In this document: piece by piece, positions 55,853-63,780 of the stretch | Layout: the number at the start of each line of letters is the position of its first letter | Numbering within the stretch: position 1 is the stretch's first letter | Assembly: GCA_036557705.1 (NCBI GenBank) | Contig: DATBHB010000087.1 | Coordinates: forward strand, 15,625 to 79,624 | DNA from: VAZQ01 sp036557705 | GTDB taxonomy: Bacteria; Pseudomonadota; Alphaproteobacteria; Rhizobiales; Xanthobacteraceae | Length of the DNA stretch: 64,000 nt | Direction: 5' to 3' | Made by a program: the position numbers and the translations under genes | The notes under the pieces: generated by a model | Database searches by the model: none | What the model saw: only the letters and a program-made list of their open reading frames with translations | Told to the model about the DNA's origin: nothing

Positions 55853-56142
55853 ATCGCTTCCGCGATCCGTGGAAACTCTTCGGCTTCTCGTCCTTGAAGG
55901 CCGCTGACAAGCACGATCCCGACCGGCCGGCCCAATCGTTCCGCGAGATCGCCCTCTGCTTCACAGAGCTCCAAGAGTGAAAGGCCAGGCTTCTTATTTG
56001 CGAGGAGGTCCAAGGCATCTTCACCGGAAACGTGGCCGGCGCTTCCACGCGGCAACAGTCCGATGATCTTGAGCGGATGTTTCGCCTCAATCGCAGCCAC
56101 ATGCATGCGGAGGATCGAGCGGTTGATGATCGGGACGTTCAT
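55849..56142 (-). CDS. mntA: MNT-type nucleotidyltransferase antitoxin, degenerate active site
   Basis: A 97-aa protein placed as the antitoxin partner of HepT. The usual GS-x-x-R-G...SDxDL motif appears as RGSAGHVSGEDALDLL: the GS pair and the final DLL remain, but the first Asp of DxD seems to be Ala by simple alignment. The C-terminal part RLGRPVGIVLVSGL matches the family pattern 'GRPVDLV'. If the active site is truly broken, neutralisation may be by binding rather than AMPylation. The identification relies partly on context. Confidence 0.72.
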   Translation of the reverse strand: MNVPIINRSILRMHVAAIEAKHPLKIIGLLPRGSAGHVSGEDALDLLANKKPGLSLLELCEAEGDLAERLGRPVGIVLVSGLQGREAEEFPRIAEAI

Positions 56143-56194
56143 GATGGCTTATACCACGGCCCGATTTTTCATCGCCATGGCCCAACGAGGACCG

Positions 56195-56566
56195 TCACGC
56201 CGGCGGAATCGCCAGCCGCGGCGCCTCGTTCGCCGATGGGGACAATGCAGGAAATGCAGCGGCGCCGGCCCGCAGCCGCAGGCGTTCGTTCTCAGCCCGA
56301 AGCCGGCGGACCTCGGCCTCGAAGCGCCGCGCACGCCAACGCCACTTTGCTTGCCGCAGCCAGGCAGCGGCACCGCCGAGGATGACTCCGCCGAGGATGA
56401 GCGCAAGCATCAAGGCAAACAGCGGCAGCGATCCGGTAAGGGCGGGATGCGCCGCATCGAACGGATCGAACGAAAGCACAACCCTCTGGCGATTGGCGAC
56501 GGCTAGCGCGATCAAGACGATCCCCGCCGGCACCAGGATCAGCGCCGTTGCCAGCTTGCGGATCAT
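56195..56566 (-). CDS. LapA domain (DUF1049) membrane protein
   Basis: A 123-aa inner-membrane protein with two helices (LATALILVPAGIVLIALAVA and LFALMLALILGGVILGG) and a cytoplasmic coiled-coil tail (RRFEAEVRRLRAENERLRLR). In E. coli the related LapA acts with LapB in lipopolysaccharide assembly; the role in this group is less clear. It follows ihfB by 13 bp. In relatives trpF comes next; here the MNT-HepT pair is interposed. Confidence 0.9.
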   Translation of the reverse strand: MIRKLATALILVPAGIVLIALAVANRQRVVLSFDPFDAAHPALTGSLPLFALMLALILGGVILGGAAAWLRQAKWRWRARRFEAEVRRLRAENERLRLRAGAAAFPALSPSANEAPRLAIPPA

Positions 56567-56579
56567 GAATTTGATGGTC

Positions 56580-56873
56580 TCACGGCGATGGTGCCGGGCG
56601 GTTGAGGCGCTCGCGCATTTCCTTGCCAGTCTTGAAGAACGGCACGCATTTCTTGTCGACTGCCACATGCGCTCCGGTACGCGGATTGCGTCCGGTCCGG
56701 GCCGGACGGCTCTTGACCGAAAATGCGCCGAACCCGCGCAGCTCCACGCGGTCGCCCCGCGCCATCGCGGCGACAATCTCGCCCAGGATCGCATTGACGA
56801 TGTTTTCCACGTCGCGCTGGTAGAGATGCGGATTCTGCGCGGCGATGCACTGGACGAGCTCCGACTTTATCAT
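56580..56873 (-). CDS. ihfB: integration host factor beta subunit
   Basis: A 97-aa DNA-bending protein of the HU/IHF family: MIKSELVQCIAAQNPHLYQR at the start, GRGDRVELRGFGAF-type core (RGDRVELRGFGAFSVKSR) and the DNA-intercalating proline arm RTGRNPRTGAHVAV. Partner of IhfA in recombination, replication and transcription control. Lies between sppA and the LapA-domain gene. Confidence 0.95.
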   Translation of the reverse strand: MIKSELVQCIAAQNPHLYQRDVENIVNAILGEIVAAMARGDRVELRGFGAFSVKSRPARTGRNPRTGAHVAVDKKCVPFFKTGKEMRERLNRPAPSP

Positions 56874-56927
56874 CGTGCTGCCGCCTTCCCCGATGGCGAT
56901 CAGCGGCAGGCAACCTGCCGGACCGCT

Positions 56928-57914
56928 CTATTGCGCTCCCGAAGGGTGCCAAAGCGCCAGAAGACCGTCAAGGTTGAGACGGTCGATCGCCTGCACGGTT
57001 CCCCAGTCCTCGATCTGCCGTGCGAAGGAGCGCAGCCCTACCGCATCGAGCACGGCGATTGCCGCCGTATGCAGAAACGGAAGATCGCTGAACCGGTCGC
57101 GCAGCTGGAAATCGCGCACGGGGGTTTTGGGATCGACGCTCTTTTCCTTAGCGAGCCATGCAACCGCCGTCTGCTCGTCGCCGAGCTCGTCGACGAGGTG
57201 CAGACCCACGCCCTGGCGGCCGGTGAACACGCGTCCGTCCGCAACCTGCTGGAGCATTGCGTCGTCGAGGTGCCGCCGGTTCTTTACCAGATCGCGGAAC
57301 CAGGCATAGGAATCCATGACAATCGCTTCAATTGCGGCGCGCGCTTCCGGACTGGTCGGTTCGAAGCCGTTCGGCGCTGCTTTGAGCGGCGAGGATTTGA
57401 TCTCCTCCACCTGGATGCCGAGCGTCTTGAGCGCTCCCGAGACGTTCGGATACTGAAAGAGAACGCCGATCGATCCAACAAGCGACGTGTCCCCTGCCAC
57501 GATATGATCGGCTGCGAGCGCCGCGATATAACCACCCGATGCCGCCAGCCCGTCCACCACGACGACCATCGGTTTCTTTTCGTTGAGGCGCTTGAGCGAG
57601 TCGTGCAGTTCCTCGGAACCAGCCGTCGTGCCGCCGGGGCTGTTGATGTGCACGATGACGCCCTTGGTCGAGGAGTTCCCGAGGCGTTCGAGCGCTTCTA
57701 CCCGCTCGCGATCGCTGCGGATCAGGCCGGTAATGCTCACCCGGGAAATCGAGGCGCCGGGTGCGCCGGTGAACACGCCGGTCCCCGGCGCGCGCAATGC
57801 CGCGGCGACCGCGATAATCGCGCAGATCGCCAGCAGGGCAGCGAATACGCGCCAAAAGGTGAGCTTGCGCCGCATGCGGCGACGATCGACGATGGTATCG
57901 GCGTCGAGCGACAT
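56928..57914 (-). CDS. sppA: signal peptide peptidase SppA, short form
   Basis: Membrane-anchored serine protease (328 aa) that degrades cleaved signal peptides. One N-terminal helix (LLAICAIIAVAAAL). The nucleophile Ser is in LAASGGYIAAL, with SPGGTTAG and SLVGSIGVLFQ as family blocks; the general-base Lys is probably in EEIKSSPLK. The start lies 3 bp after the rpsA stop, so the two are likely co-transcribed. Confidence 0.93.
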   Translation of the reverse strand: MSLDADTIVDRRRMRRKLTFWRVFAALLAICAIIAVAAALRAPGTGVFTGAPGASISRVSITGLIRSDRERVEALERLGNSSTKGVIVHINSPGGTTAGSEELHDSLKRLNEKKPMVVVVDGLAASGGYIAALAADHIVAGDTSLVGSIGVLFQYPNVSGALKTLGIQVEEIKSSPLKAAPNGFEPTSPEARAAIEAIVMDSYAWFRDLVKNRRHLDDAMLQQVADGRVFTGRQGVGLHLVDELGDEQTAVAWLAKEKSVDPKTPVRDFQLRDRFSDLPFLHTAAIAVLDAVGLRSFARQIEDWGTVQAIDRLNLDGLLALWHPSGAQ

Positions 57915-57917
57915 GGC

Positions 57918-59660
57918 TCACTCCTTCTTTTCCGCCGCCTCTTCGCCCTTGCGCTTGAGCGCAGTGCCGAGAATGTCGCCGAGCGTTGCGCCGGAATCGG
58001 AGGAGCCGTATTGGGCGATCGCCTCCTTTTCCTCCGCCACTTCGAGCGCCTTGACGGAGACTTGAATCTTTCGGGCACGACGGTCGAACTGAGTGACCCG
58101 GGCGTCGACCTTCTCTCCCACCGCGAAGCGCTCCGGCCGTTGCTCGCCGCGATCGCGCGCAAGTTCCGAGCGCTTGATGAATGCGGTCAGATCGGTGCCG
58201 ACAATGGCCACATCAATGCCGCCCTCTTTGACCGCGAGGACCTCGCACGTGACGACGCCGCCCTTCTTGACGTCGCCGGCGCCCTCGGACGCGAACGGGT
58301 CGCCTTCAAGCTGCTTGATGCCCAGAGAGATGCGCTCCTTCTCGACGTCGACGTCGAGCACCTGAGCCTTGACCTTGTCGCCTTTCTTGTAATCGTCGAT
58401 GACCTGCTCGCCCGGCCGGTTCCAGTCGAGGTCCGATAGGTGGACCATGCCGTCGACATCGCCGTCGAGGCCGAGGAAGAGACCGAACTCCGTCTTGTTC
58501 TTGACCTCGCCCTCGACAGTTGCGCCCGACGGATACTTTTCGAGGAAAACCTCCCACGGGTTGCGCATTGTCTGCTTGAGGCCGAGCGAAATTCGGCGCT
58601 TGACCGGATCGACTTCGAGAATCTGCACCTCGACTTCCTGTGACGTGGAGACGATCTTGCCTGGGTGAACGTTCTTCTTCGTCCACGACATTTCGGAGAC
58701 GTGGATGAGCCCTTCGATCCCAGGCTCCAGCTCGACGAAGGCGCCGTAATCGGTGATGTTGGTGACCCTTCCCTTGAAGCGGGCGCCGACCGGATATTTC
58801 GCCTCGATTCCCTGCCACGGATCGTCCTGAAGCTGCTTCATGCCGAGCGAAATGCGGTGCGTCTCATGATTGATTTTGATGATCTTGACCTTGACCTGCT
58901 GGCCGATGTTGAGCACCTCGGTCGGGTGATTGACGCGGCGCCAGGCGATGTCGGTCACGTGCAATAGACCGTCGATGCCGCCGAGATCGACGAATGCGCC
59001 GTAGTCGGTAATGTTCTTGACCACGCCGTCGATGACCTGCCCCTCTTCCAGATTCTGCACCAATTCCTGGCGCTGCTCGGCGCGCGTTTCTTCGAGCACG
59101 GTGCGGCGGGAGACGACGATATTGCCGCGCCGGCGATCCATTTTGAGGATCTGGAACGGCTGCGGCTGGTTCATCAGCGGCGACACATCGCGGATCGGGC
59201 GGATGTCCACCTGGCTGCGCGGCAGGAATGCCACGGCGCCGTCCAGATCGACTGTGAAGCCGCCTTTGACCTGATTGAAGATGACGCCTTGAACTTTTTC
59301 GTTGTTCTGGAACGCCCGCTCGAGCTTTCCCCAGCTCTCCTCCCGGCGCGCCTTGTCGCGCGAGAGGACCGCTTCGCCGAGCGCGTTCTCAACGCGCTCG
59401 AGATAGACCTCCACCGTATCGCCGACCTTGATTTCCGCCTGCCGGCCGGGCCCAGCGAATTCACGCAGCGGCACGCGCCCCTCGGTCTTGGCCCCGACAT
59501 CGATAACCGCAAGATCCTTCTCGATGCCAACGACCGTGCCTTTGACGACCGATCCCTCCTGCAGATGCCCTTGGCCGAAGGACTCTTCGAGCATTTTGGC
59601 GAAATCTTCGCGCGAGGACGAGGCGGAAGTGGAAGCGGCGATGCTAGCGGCTGTAACCAT
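57918..59660 (-). CDS. rpsA: 30S ribosomal protein S1
   Basis: mRNA-binding ribosomal protein (580 aa) with six S1 (OB-fold) domains; typical blocks are GTVVGIEKDLAVIDVGAKTE, NITDYGAFVDLGGIDGLLH, NITDYGAFVELEPGIEGLIH and TEFGLFLGLDGDVDGMVHL. ATG 59660 has AGGAG at a 7-base gap; the frame extends 21 codons further without a ribosome site. The 234-bp gap to cmk probably carries its own promoter. Confidence 0.97.
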   Translation of the reverse strand: MVTAASIAASTSASSSREDFAKMLEESFGQGHLQEGSVVKGTVVGIEKDLAVIDVGAKTEGRVPLREFAGPGRQAEIKVGDTVEVYLERVENALGEAVLSRDKARREESWGKLERAFQNNEKVQGVIFNQVKGGFTVDLDGAVAFLPRSQVDIRPIRDVSPLMNQPQPFQILKMDRRRGNIVVSRRTVLEETRAEQRQELVQNLEEGQVIDGVVKNITDYGAFVDLGGIDGLLHVTDIAWRRVNHPTEVLNIGQQVKVKIIKINHETHRISLGMKQLQDDPWQGIEAKYPVGARFKGRVTNITDYGAFVELEPGIEGLIHVSEMSWTKKNVHPGKIVSTSQEVEVQILEVDPVKRRISLGLKQTMRNPWEVFLEKYPSGATVEGEVKNKTEFGLFLGLDGDVDGMVHLSDLDWNRPGEQVIDDYKKGDKVKAQVLDVDVEKERISLGIKQLEGDPFASEGAGDVKKGGVVTCEVLAVKEGGIDVAIVGTDLTAFIKRSELARDRGEQRPERFAVGEKVDARVTQFDRRARKIQVSVKALEVAEEKEAIAQYGSSDSGATLGDILGTALKRKGEEAAEKKE

Positions 59661-59894
59661 GAAAACTCCTGACGCGGTGGAGCGCCGAGCATGGTGGACA
59701 AGCGTTTCGATCGCGCGGGCCAAAGCCCCGCAGAGCTTCAGCGGCCGTCATGCGAGGTCTCATGCAACAAAATTGATGCAATGACCTGCGCTGGCGGCTC
59801 GGCGCGACAACCGAGCGGTCGAAACGGTGCTTCAAATCCGGCGCGCCGTCAGGGAAGCGGGCGGAGCAGGCTCCTCCTCCACGCGGAAGTGCGG

Positions 59895-60533
59895 TCATCC
59901 GCGCTTCCGGCCTGCTCGGACGGCTTCGATGATGTCGACGGCGGCCCGGAACGCGGCGTCTATATCCAAATGCGTGGTGTCGAGCAAGTGCGCGTCCGGC
60001 GCGGGTTTCAGAGGCGCCGCGGCGCGTTTGGTATCGCGCTCGTCGCGGTGAAGAATGTCGGCCAGGACTTCGGCTTCGCTTACGGGGTTACCGGCCGCTT
60101 TGAGTTCGGCGGCGCGCCGACCGGCGCGCACCTGTGCGCTCGCCGTTACGAAAATCTTGATGTCGGCATCGGGGAAAATCACGGTGCCGATATCGCGCCC
60201 GTCGAGGACGGCGCCGGGCGGAGCCCGGCCGAATTCGCGCTGGAACGCAACAAGCGCAGCGCGCACTTGCGGCAGCGCCGAGACGATCGAGGCTGCTTCC
60301 GCAATCTCGTGGGTTTTTAGGATCTTGTCATCGAAAGCGGCCGGATCGAGCGCCTGCGCGGCAGCGGCGGCCTCCTGCTCATCCGCCAGGTCACGGTTCG
60401 CGTCGATGAGCGCCTTCGCAACTGCTCGATAGATCAAGCCGGTATCGAGGTGGCGCAGCCCGTAATGGAGCGCGATGCGCTTGCCCAGCGTGCCCTTGCC
60501 TGAGGCCGCCGGTCCGTCAATGGCGATGATCAT
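59895..60533 (-). CDS. cmk: cytidylate kinase
   Basis: Phosphorylates CMP/dCMP. P-loop GPAASGKGT, HLDTGLIYR, DGRDIGTVIFP and the basic lid RDERDTKR are all present; 212 aa from ATG 60533, normal family length. The ATG has only GGCGGA directly before it, a poor ribosome site. The frame stays open upstream to 61013 and includes another domain, so the product may be a fusion. Gene order aroA-cmk-rpsA is conserved in alphaproteobacteria. Confidence 0.95.
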   Translation of the reverse strand: MIIAIDGPAASGKGTLGKRIALHYGLRHLDTGLIYRAVAKALIDANRDLADEQEAAAAAQALDPAAFDDKILKTHEIAEAASIVSALPQVRAALVAFQREFGRAPPGAVLDGRDIGTVIFPDADIKIFVTASAQVRAGRRAAELKAAGNPVSEAEVLADILHRDERDTKRAAAPLKPAPDAHLLDTTHLDIDAAFRAAVDIIEAVRAGRKRG

Positions 60534-61013
60534 TCCGCCATGTGAGGCGGGCGGGTACATGGGGTCAAGCGTGGACGAATAAGTTGGCTCGCTCGACGGG
60601 CGAGACATAGATCGAAGTGCCAACAGCAGATGAGTGCCTTCCGGTCGCGTCGGTCGCTCATCTGTAAAAATATTCCGCGATTTGAACTCTCCCGGGCTCG
60701 CGTAGGACAAGTAACTGCGTAGTCCATGGTCCTCGAAAGGGCAGGTATGCCAAGCATGTTCGAGATAGCGATTGCCTTCGAATGCCCATTTCGGAATGAG
60801 CGAGAGGCGATGCTGCCGGGCGAGATACTCGGCGACAGCGCCCGCCAGCGCATCGAGTTTAATATCGCCCGTCAGGGGCGGTGCATCTTCGAGCGCGCTG
60901 ATGAGTGCGTCGACGCTCGAAGCTCTGTCGAAGGCAAAAAAGAACTCCGCGAGCGCGGCCTCCGGTGACGAGCCGGCGATGATGTTTTTGTATGTGTCTG
61001 CAAGGCTGATCAA
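59895..61013 (-). CDS. uncharacterised N-terminal domain running in frame into cmk (fusion or read-through frame)
   Basis: From TTG 61013, which overlaps the aroA stop (TTGA), an open frame of 372 codons runs without a stop to the cmk end. Residues 1-120 form a compact conserved-looking domain: SLADTYKNIIAGSSPEAALA, EDAPPLTGDIKLDALAGAVA, EYLARQHRLSLIPKWA and SPGEFKSRNIFTDERP. From memory, proteins with this pattern are usually stand-alone genes of ~120-130 aa, often beside nucleotidyltransferase-toxin genes. Residues 121-160 look like non-coding sequence translated by chance. Either a stop was lost and a fusion is made, or the domain and CMP kinase are made from coupled starts. I do not know its function. 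Confidence 0.6.
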   Translation of the reverse strand: MISLADTYKNIIAGSSPEAALAEFFFAFDRASSVDALISALEDAPPLTGDIKLDALAGAVAEYLARQHRLSLIPKWAFEGNRYLEHAWHTCPFEDHGLRSYLSYASPGEFKSRNIFTDERPTRPEGTHLLLALRSMSRPSSEPTYSSTLDPMYPPASHGGMIIAIDGPAASGKGTLGKRIALHYGLRHLDTGLIYRAVAKALIDANRDLADEQEAAAAAQALDPAAFDDKILKTHEIAEAASIVSALPQVRAALVAFQREFGRAPPGAVLDGRDIGTVIFPDADIKIFVTASAQVRAGRRAAELKAAGNPVSEAEVLADILHRDERDTKRAAAPLKPAPDAHLLDTTHLDIDAAFRAAVDIIEAVRAGRKRG

Positions 61014-62362
61014 TCGAAGACCGCCCCGAGGCTTCGCATCATCGGCACGAAGCTCGGGAAACTCGTGGCAATAAAAGAAGTGTCATCCACCGCGACCGGC
61101 CGCTCGGTCGCAAGCCCCATCACCAGGAACGCCATGGCGATGCGGTGATCCATGTGCGTTGCCACCAGCCCGCCGCCCGGCGGGGCGCCCTTGCCCTCGA
61201 CAATGAGATCATCGCCCTCGATCGCGACGTCTACGCCGTTTGCCTTGAGGCCCTCTGCGACCGCGGCAAGCCGATCGGATTCCTTGACTCGCAATTCCTT
61301 GAGTCCGCGCATGCGGGTCGTGCCGCGCGCGAAAGCCGCCGCAACCGCCAGGATCGGATATTCGTCGATCATCGACGGCGCGCGGGCGGCCGGCACCTCG
61401 ACCCCGCGCAGAGCGGATGCGCGCACCCGGAAATCCGCCATCTCCTCGCCGGCGTCGGCGCGGATATTTTGCGCCTTGATATCGGCACCCATCTCGCGCA
61501 GCGTGGTGATGAGACCGGTGCGCAACGGGTTGGTCATCACGTCGGTGAGGAGGAGATCCGAGCCGGGTGCCAGGAGCGCCGCAACCATCGGAAACGCCGC
61601 CGATGACGGATCGGCCGGGACCACAACCGGCGCCGGAACCAGTTCCGGCTCGCCCTTGACCGTAATCCTGCGGCCGTGCTTGCCCTCCGGCTCGACCGTG
61701 ACCGTGGCTCCGAAATGGGTGAGCAGCCGCTCGGTATGGTCGCGGCTCGCCTCGCTCTCGATCACAGTGGTGGCGCCCGGAGCCGCGAGGCCGGCAAGCA
61801 GCACCGCGGACTTGATCTGCGCGGAGGGAACCGGGGTACGGTAGACGATCGGGACCGCATCGCGTGCGCCTTGCAAGGTGATCGGCAAGCGCCCGCCGTC
61901 GGCGGCGCTTACCGCCCGCGCTCCCAAGCGCATCACCGGATCGAGGATACGCTGCATCGGCCGCTTGCGCAGGCTGCGATCGCCGTCGAACGTGGCCTCG
62001 ATCGGGCAGCCGGCGACGGCTCCCATCACCAGGCGGCAGCCTGTCCCTGAATTGCCGAAATCGAGCACCGCTTCGGGCTCGCGGAAACCGCCGACACCGA
62101 CACCGTGCAGGCGCCACTCGCCGTCGCCCACCCGTTCGATGATCGCCCCGAGCGCGCGCATTGCCTTGCCGGTATTGAGCACGTCCTCGCCTTCGAGGAG
62201 CCCGCTGATGCGCGTCTCGCCCACCGCGAGTGCGCCGAATATCAGCGCGCGATGGGAAATCGATTTGTCGCCGGGCACGCGGACGCGCCCTTTGAGCGCG
62301 CCCGAGCGGCGCGCGGAAAGCGGCGAGGTTGCAGCGTCATTCACGGCCAAGCCTCGTACCAT
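61010..62362 (-). CDS. aroA: 3-phosphoshikimate 1-carboxyvinyltransferase (EPSP synthase)
   Basis: Sixth step of the shikimate pathway. RVPGDKSISHRALIFGALA, DFGNSGTGCRL, SAQIKSAVLLAGL, SRDHTERLL and ELRVKESDRLAA are present; RDHTE and AQIKSA place it in the class II EPSP synthase group. The residue that is Ala in the glyphosate-tolerant CP4 type (NAATG) is Gly here (NSGTG). 450 aa from ATG 62362. Divergent from the TIGR02300 gene. The stop overlaps the TTG of the downstream domain. Confidence 0.95.
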   Translation of the reverse strand: MVRGLAVNDAATSPLSARRSGALKGRVRVPGDKSISHRALIFGALAVGETRISGLLEGEDVLNTGKAMRALGAIIERVGDGEWRLHGVGVGGFREPEAVLDFGNSGTGCRLVMGAVAGCPIEATFDGDRSLRKRPMQRILDPVMRLGARAVSAADGGRLPITLQGARDAVPIVYRTPVPSAQIKSAVLLAGLAAPGATTVIESEASRDHTERLLTHFGATVTVEPEGKHGRRITVKGEPELVPAPVVVPADPSSAAFPMVAALLAPGSDLLLTDVMTNPLRTGLITTLREMGADIKAQNIRADAGEEMADFRVRASALRGVEVPAARAPSMIDEYPILAVAAAFARGTTRMRGLKELRVKESDRLAAVAEGLKANGVDVAIEGDDLIVEGKGAPPGGGLVATHMDHRIAMAFLVMGLATERPVAVDDTSFIATSFPSFVPMMRSLGAVFD

Positions 62363-62439
62363 GACGGTATTGACAGCGCCAAGGCGAGCCGCCAAGTCAG
62401 GCACCTCAATTTTCAGACCTGCTCAAGGAGCCCGCCAAC

Positions 62440-62844
62440 GTGGCCAAACCCGAGCTCGGCACCAAGCGTCTGTGCATCAATTGCAGCGCCAAATTCTACG
62501 ATCTCAACAAGACCCCGATCATCTGCCCGAAGTGCAACACCGTGCTTGAGATTGCGATCCCGCGCTCGCGGCCCGAGCCCCCTGCAGCGCGCGCGCCGGC
62601 GCCGGCCGAGGAAGAGGCCGCGGCTCCGGAGGCCGCCGAGGCCGAGTTCGTTTCGCTCGAAGAGGCGGACGCCGAGACTCAAGGCAAAAAACCGGCCGAA
62701 GGCGAGGCGGTCGAGGGCGCCGACGAGGAGATCGAAATGGACGAGACCCTCGAAGACGAGGCGCCCTTCATCGAGGAGCAGGAAGAGGGCGACGAGGACG
62801 TGACCGACATCATCGGCGACGTCGAGGACGAGGAGGAGCCTTGA
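62440..62844 (+). CDS. TIGR02300 family zinc-ribbon protein
   Basis: A 134-aa protein with an N-terminal zinc ribbon (RLCINCSAKFYDLNKTPIIC and CPKC) and a long acidic, disordered tail. This family is found almost only in alphaproteobacteria and is usually placed divergent from aroA, as here; function unknown. GTG 62440 is preceded by AAGGAG at 9 bases. Confidence 0.92.
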   Translation: MAKPELGTKRLCINCSAKFYDLNKTPIICPKCNTVLEIAIPRSRPEPPAARAPAPAEEEAAAPEAAEAEFVSLEEADAETQGKKPAEGEAVEGADEEIEMDETLEDEAPFIEEQEEGDEDVTDIIGDVEDEEEP

Positions 62845-62877
62845 GCGGCGTTCGGGGCACAAACTTTGTAGGGTGGG

Positions 62878-62935
62878 CAAAGGCGAGCGCTGTGCGCGAG
62901 CCGTGCCCACGCGCCTTGCGGGTCGCGCCATGAGG
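62878..62935. repeat. partial GTAGGGTGGGCAAA element
   Basis: GTAGGGTGGGCAAAGGCGAG followed by GAGCCGTGCCCACGCGCC; one end of the family seen at 8378, 37587 and 50043, without the closing arm. The remainder up to 63050 holds nothing recognisable. Confidence 0.7.
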
Positions 62936-63050
62936 CGCGCGCTCTCGGCCGCGGGCGCGCTTCTGGCCAGAACGGGATTTAATCGCTACATTTGGCAGGT
63001 AAGCATTTCAGCAGCATCGACGCGGGATTCCCAAACCCGCGTACCATGAT

Positions 63051-63126
<76 letters not shown>

Positions 63127-63198
63127 ATAAAATCAGATACTTAGGCAATACCAGCAAATTCCATTGGCACTGATTTGGCATCGTCACATGGCGGTAGC

Positions 63199-63480
63199 AT
63201 GATGTTGTATTATCGCGGTCAATGTGATTCGCCGGACGGCGAATTCCGACCACGAGAAAAAATTTTCAAAATGGAGTGCTTTGCATGCGGAGCGACGTTT
63301 GCCGAAGGGCTGCATTCGCCGGCCGATTGCCACCCCGGCATTGATTGGTGCGAGCCGAGTCCTGTGGTCATGCCGCATGGCTCGCATCCAGAACCCATCG
63401 GGCCTGAGCCTCCGACGACCTTCCGAGTATCAGTTGTCACGAGCACAGCGACGACTACGATCGCCGGAATATATCGCTGA
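63199..63480 (+). CDS. hypothetical Cys-rich protein (93 aa)
   Basis: Not recognised. From ATG 63199 or 63202 it opens MMLYYRGQCDSPDGEFRP and contains a possible zinc-binding set (FKMECFACGATF, SPADCHPGIDWCEP) plus a Pro/His-rich part. A rho-independent terminator follows its stop by 23 bp, which supports it being a real gene. It lies between tRNA-Ala and the TIR-like gene. Confidence 0.5.
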   Translation: MMLYYRGQCDSPDGEFRPREKIFKMECFACGATFAEGLHSPADCHPGIDWCEPSPVVMPHGSHPEPIGPEPPTTFRVSVVTSTATTTIAGIYR

Positions 63481-63503
63481 AGTCGAGTGGATGGTTTCGG
63501 AAC

Positions 63504-63532
63504 GGGCGGCAGGAATGCCGCCCGTTTTGTTC
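63504..63532 (+). terminator. rho-independent terminator
   Basis: GGGCGGCA-GGAA-TGCCGCCC stem (8 bp) followed by GTTTTGTTC. It lies after the hypothetical gene ending at 63480. Confidence 0.75.
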
Positions 63533-63585
63533 TATGGTGTTCATGGTGCGACGATGACAGAAGAACGCAACAGGAGTTAGCCCCG

Positions 63586-63666
63586 ATGCTCAGCCGCCGA
63601 TCCTTCTTCCTCGGACTTCCGTTCATTGCGACACAAACCAAAGCCGAAACCAAAGGCGTGCCGTAG
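63586..63666 (+). CDS. very short Tat-signal-like frame (26 aa), possibly a remnant
   Basis: AGGAG precedes an ATG that reads MLSRRSFFLGLPFIATQTKA and stops six codons later. The SRRSFFLG start is Tat-signal-like, as on many exported proteins, but no mature protein follows. It may be the remains of a truncated gene or a chance frame. Confidence 0.3.
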   Translation: MLSRRSFFLGLPFIATQTKAETKGVP

Positions 63667-63780
63667 CTGCCACGTTCTAGCACGGATAAGCCCGGTGCCC
63701 ACAATGCTATGAGCGCCGGTGGGCCGGGGCTATAATGGTGCCATCGTCGCGGACATGATCTTTCGTATCGGGGGGCGAGT

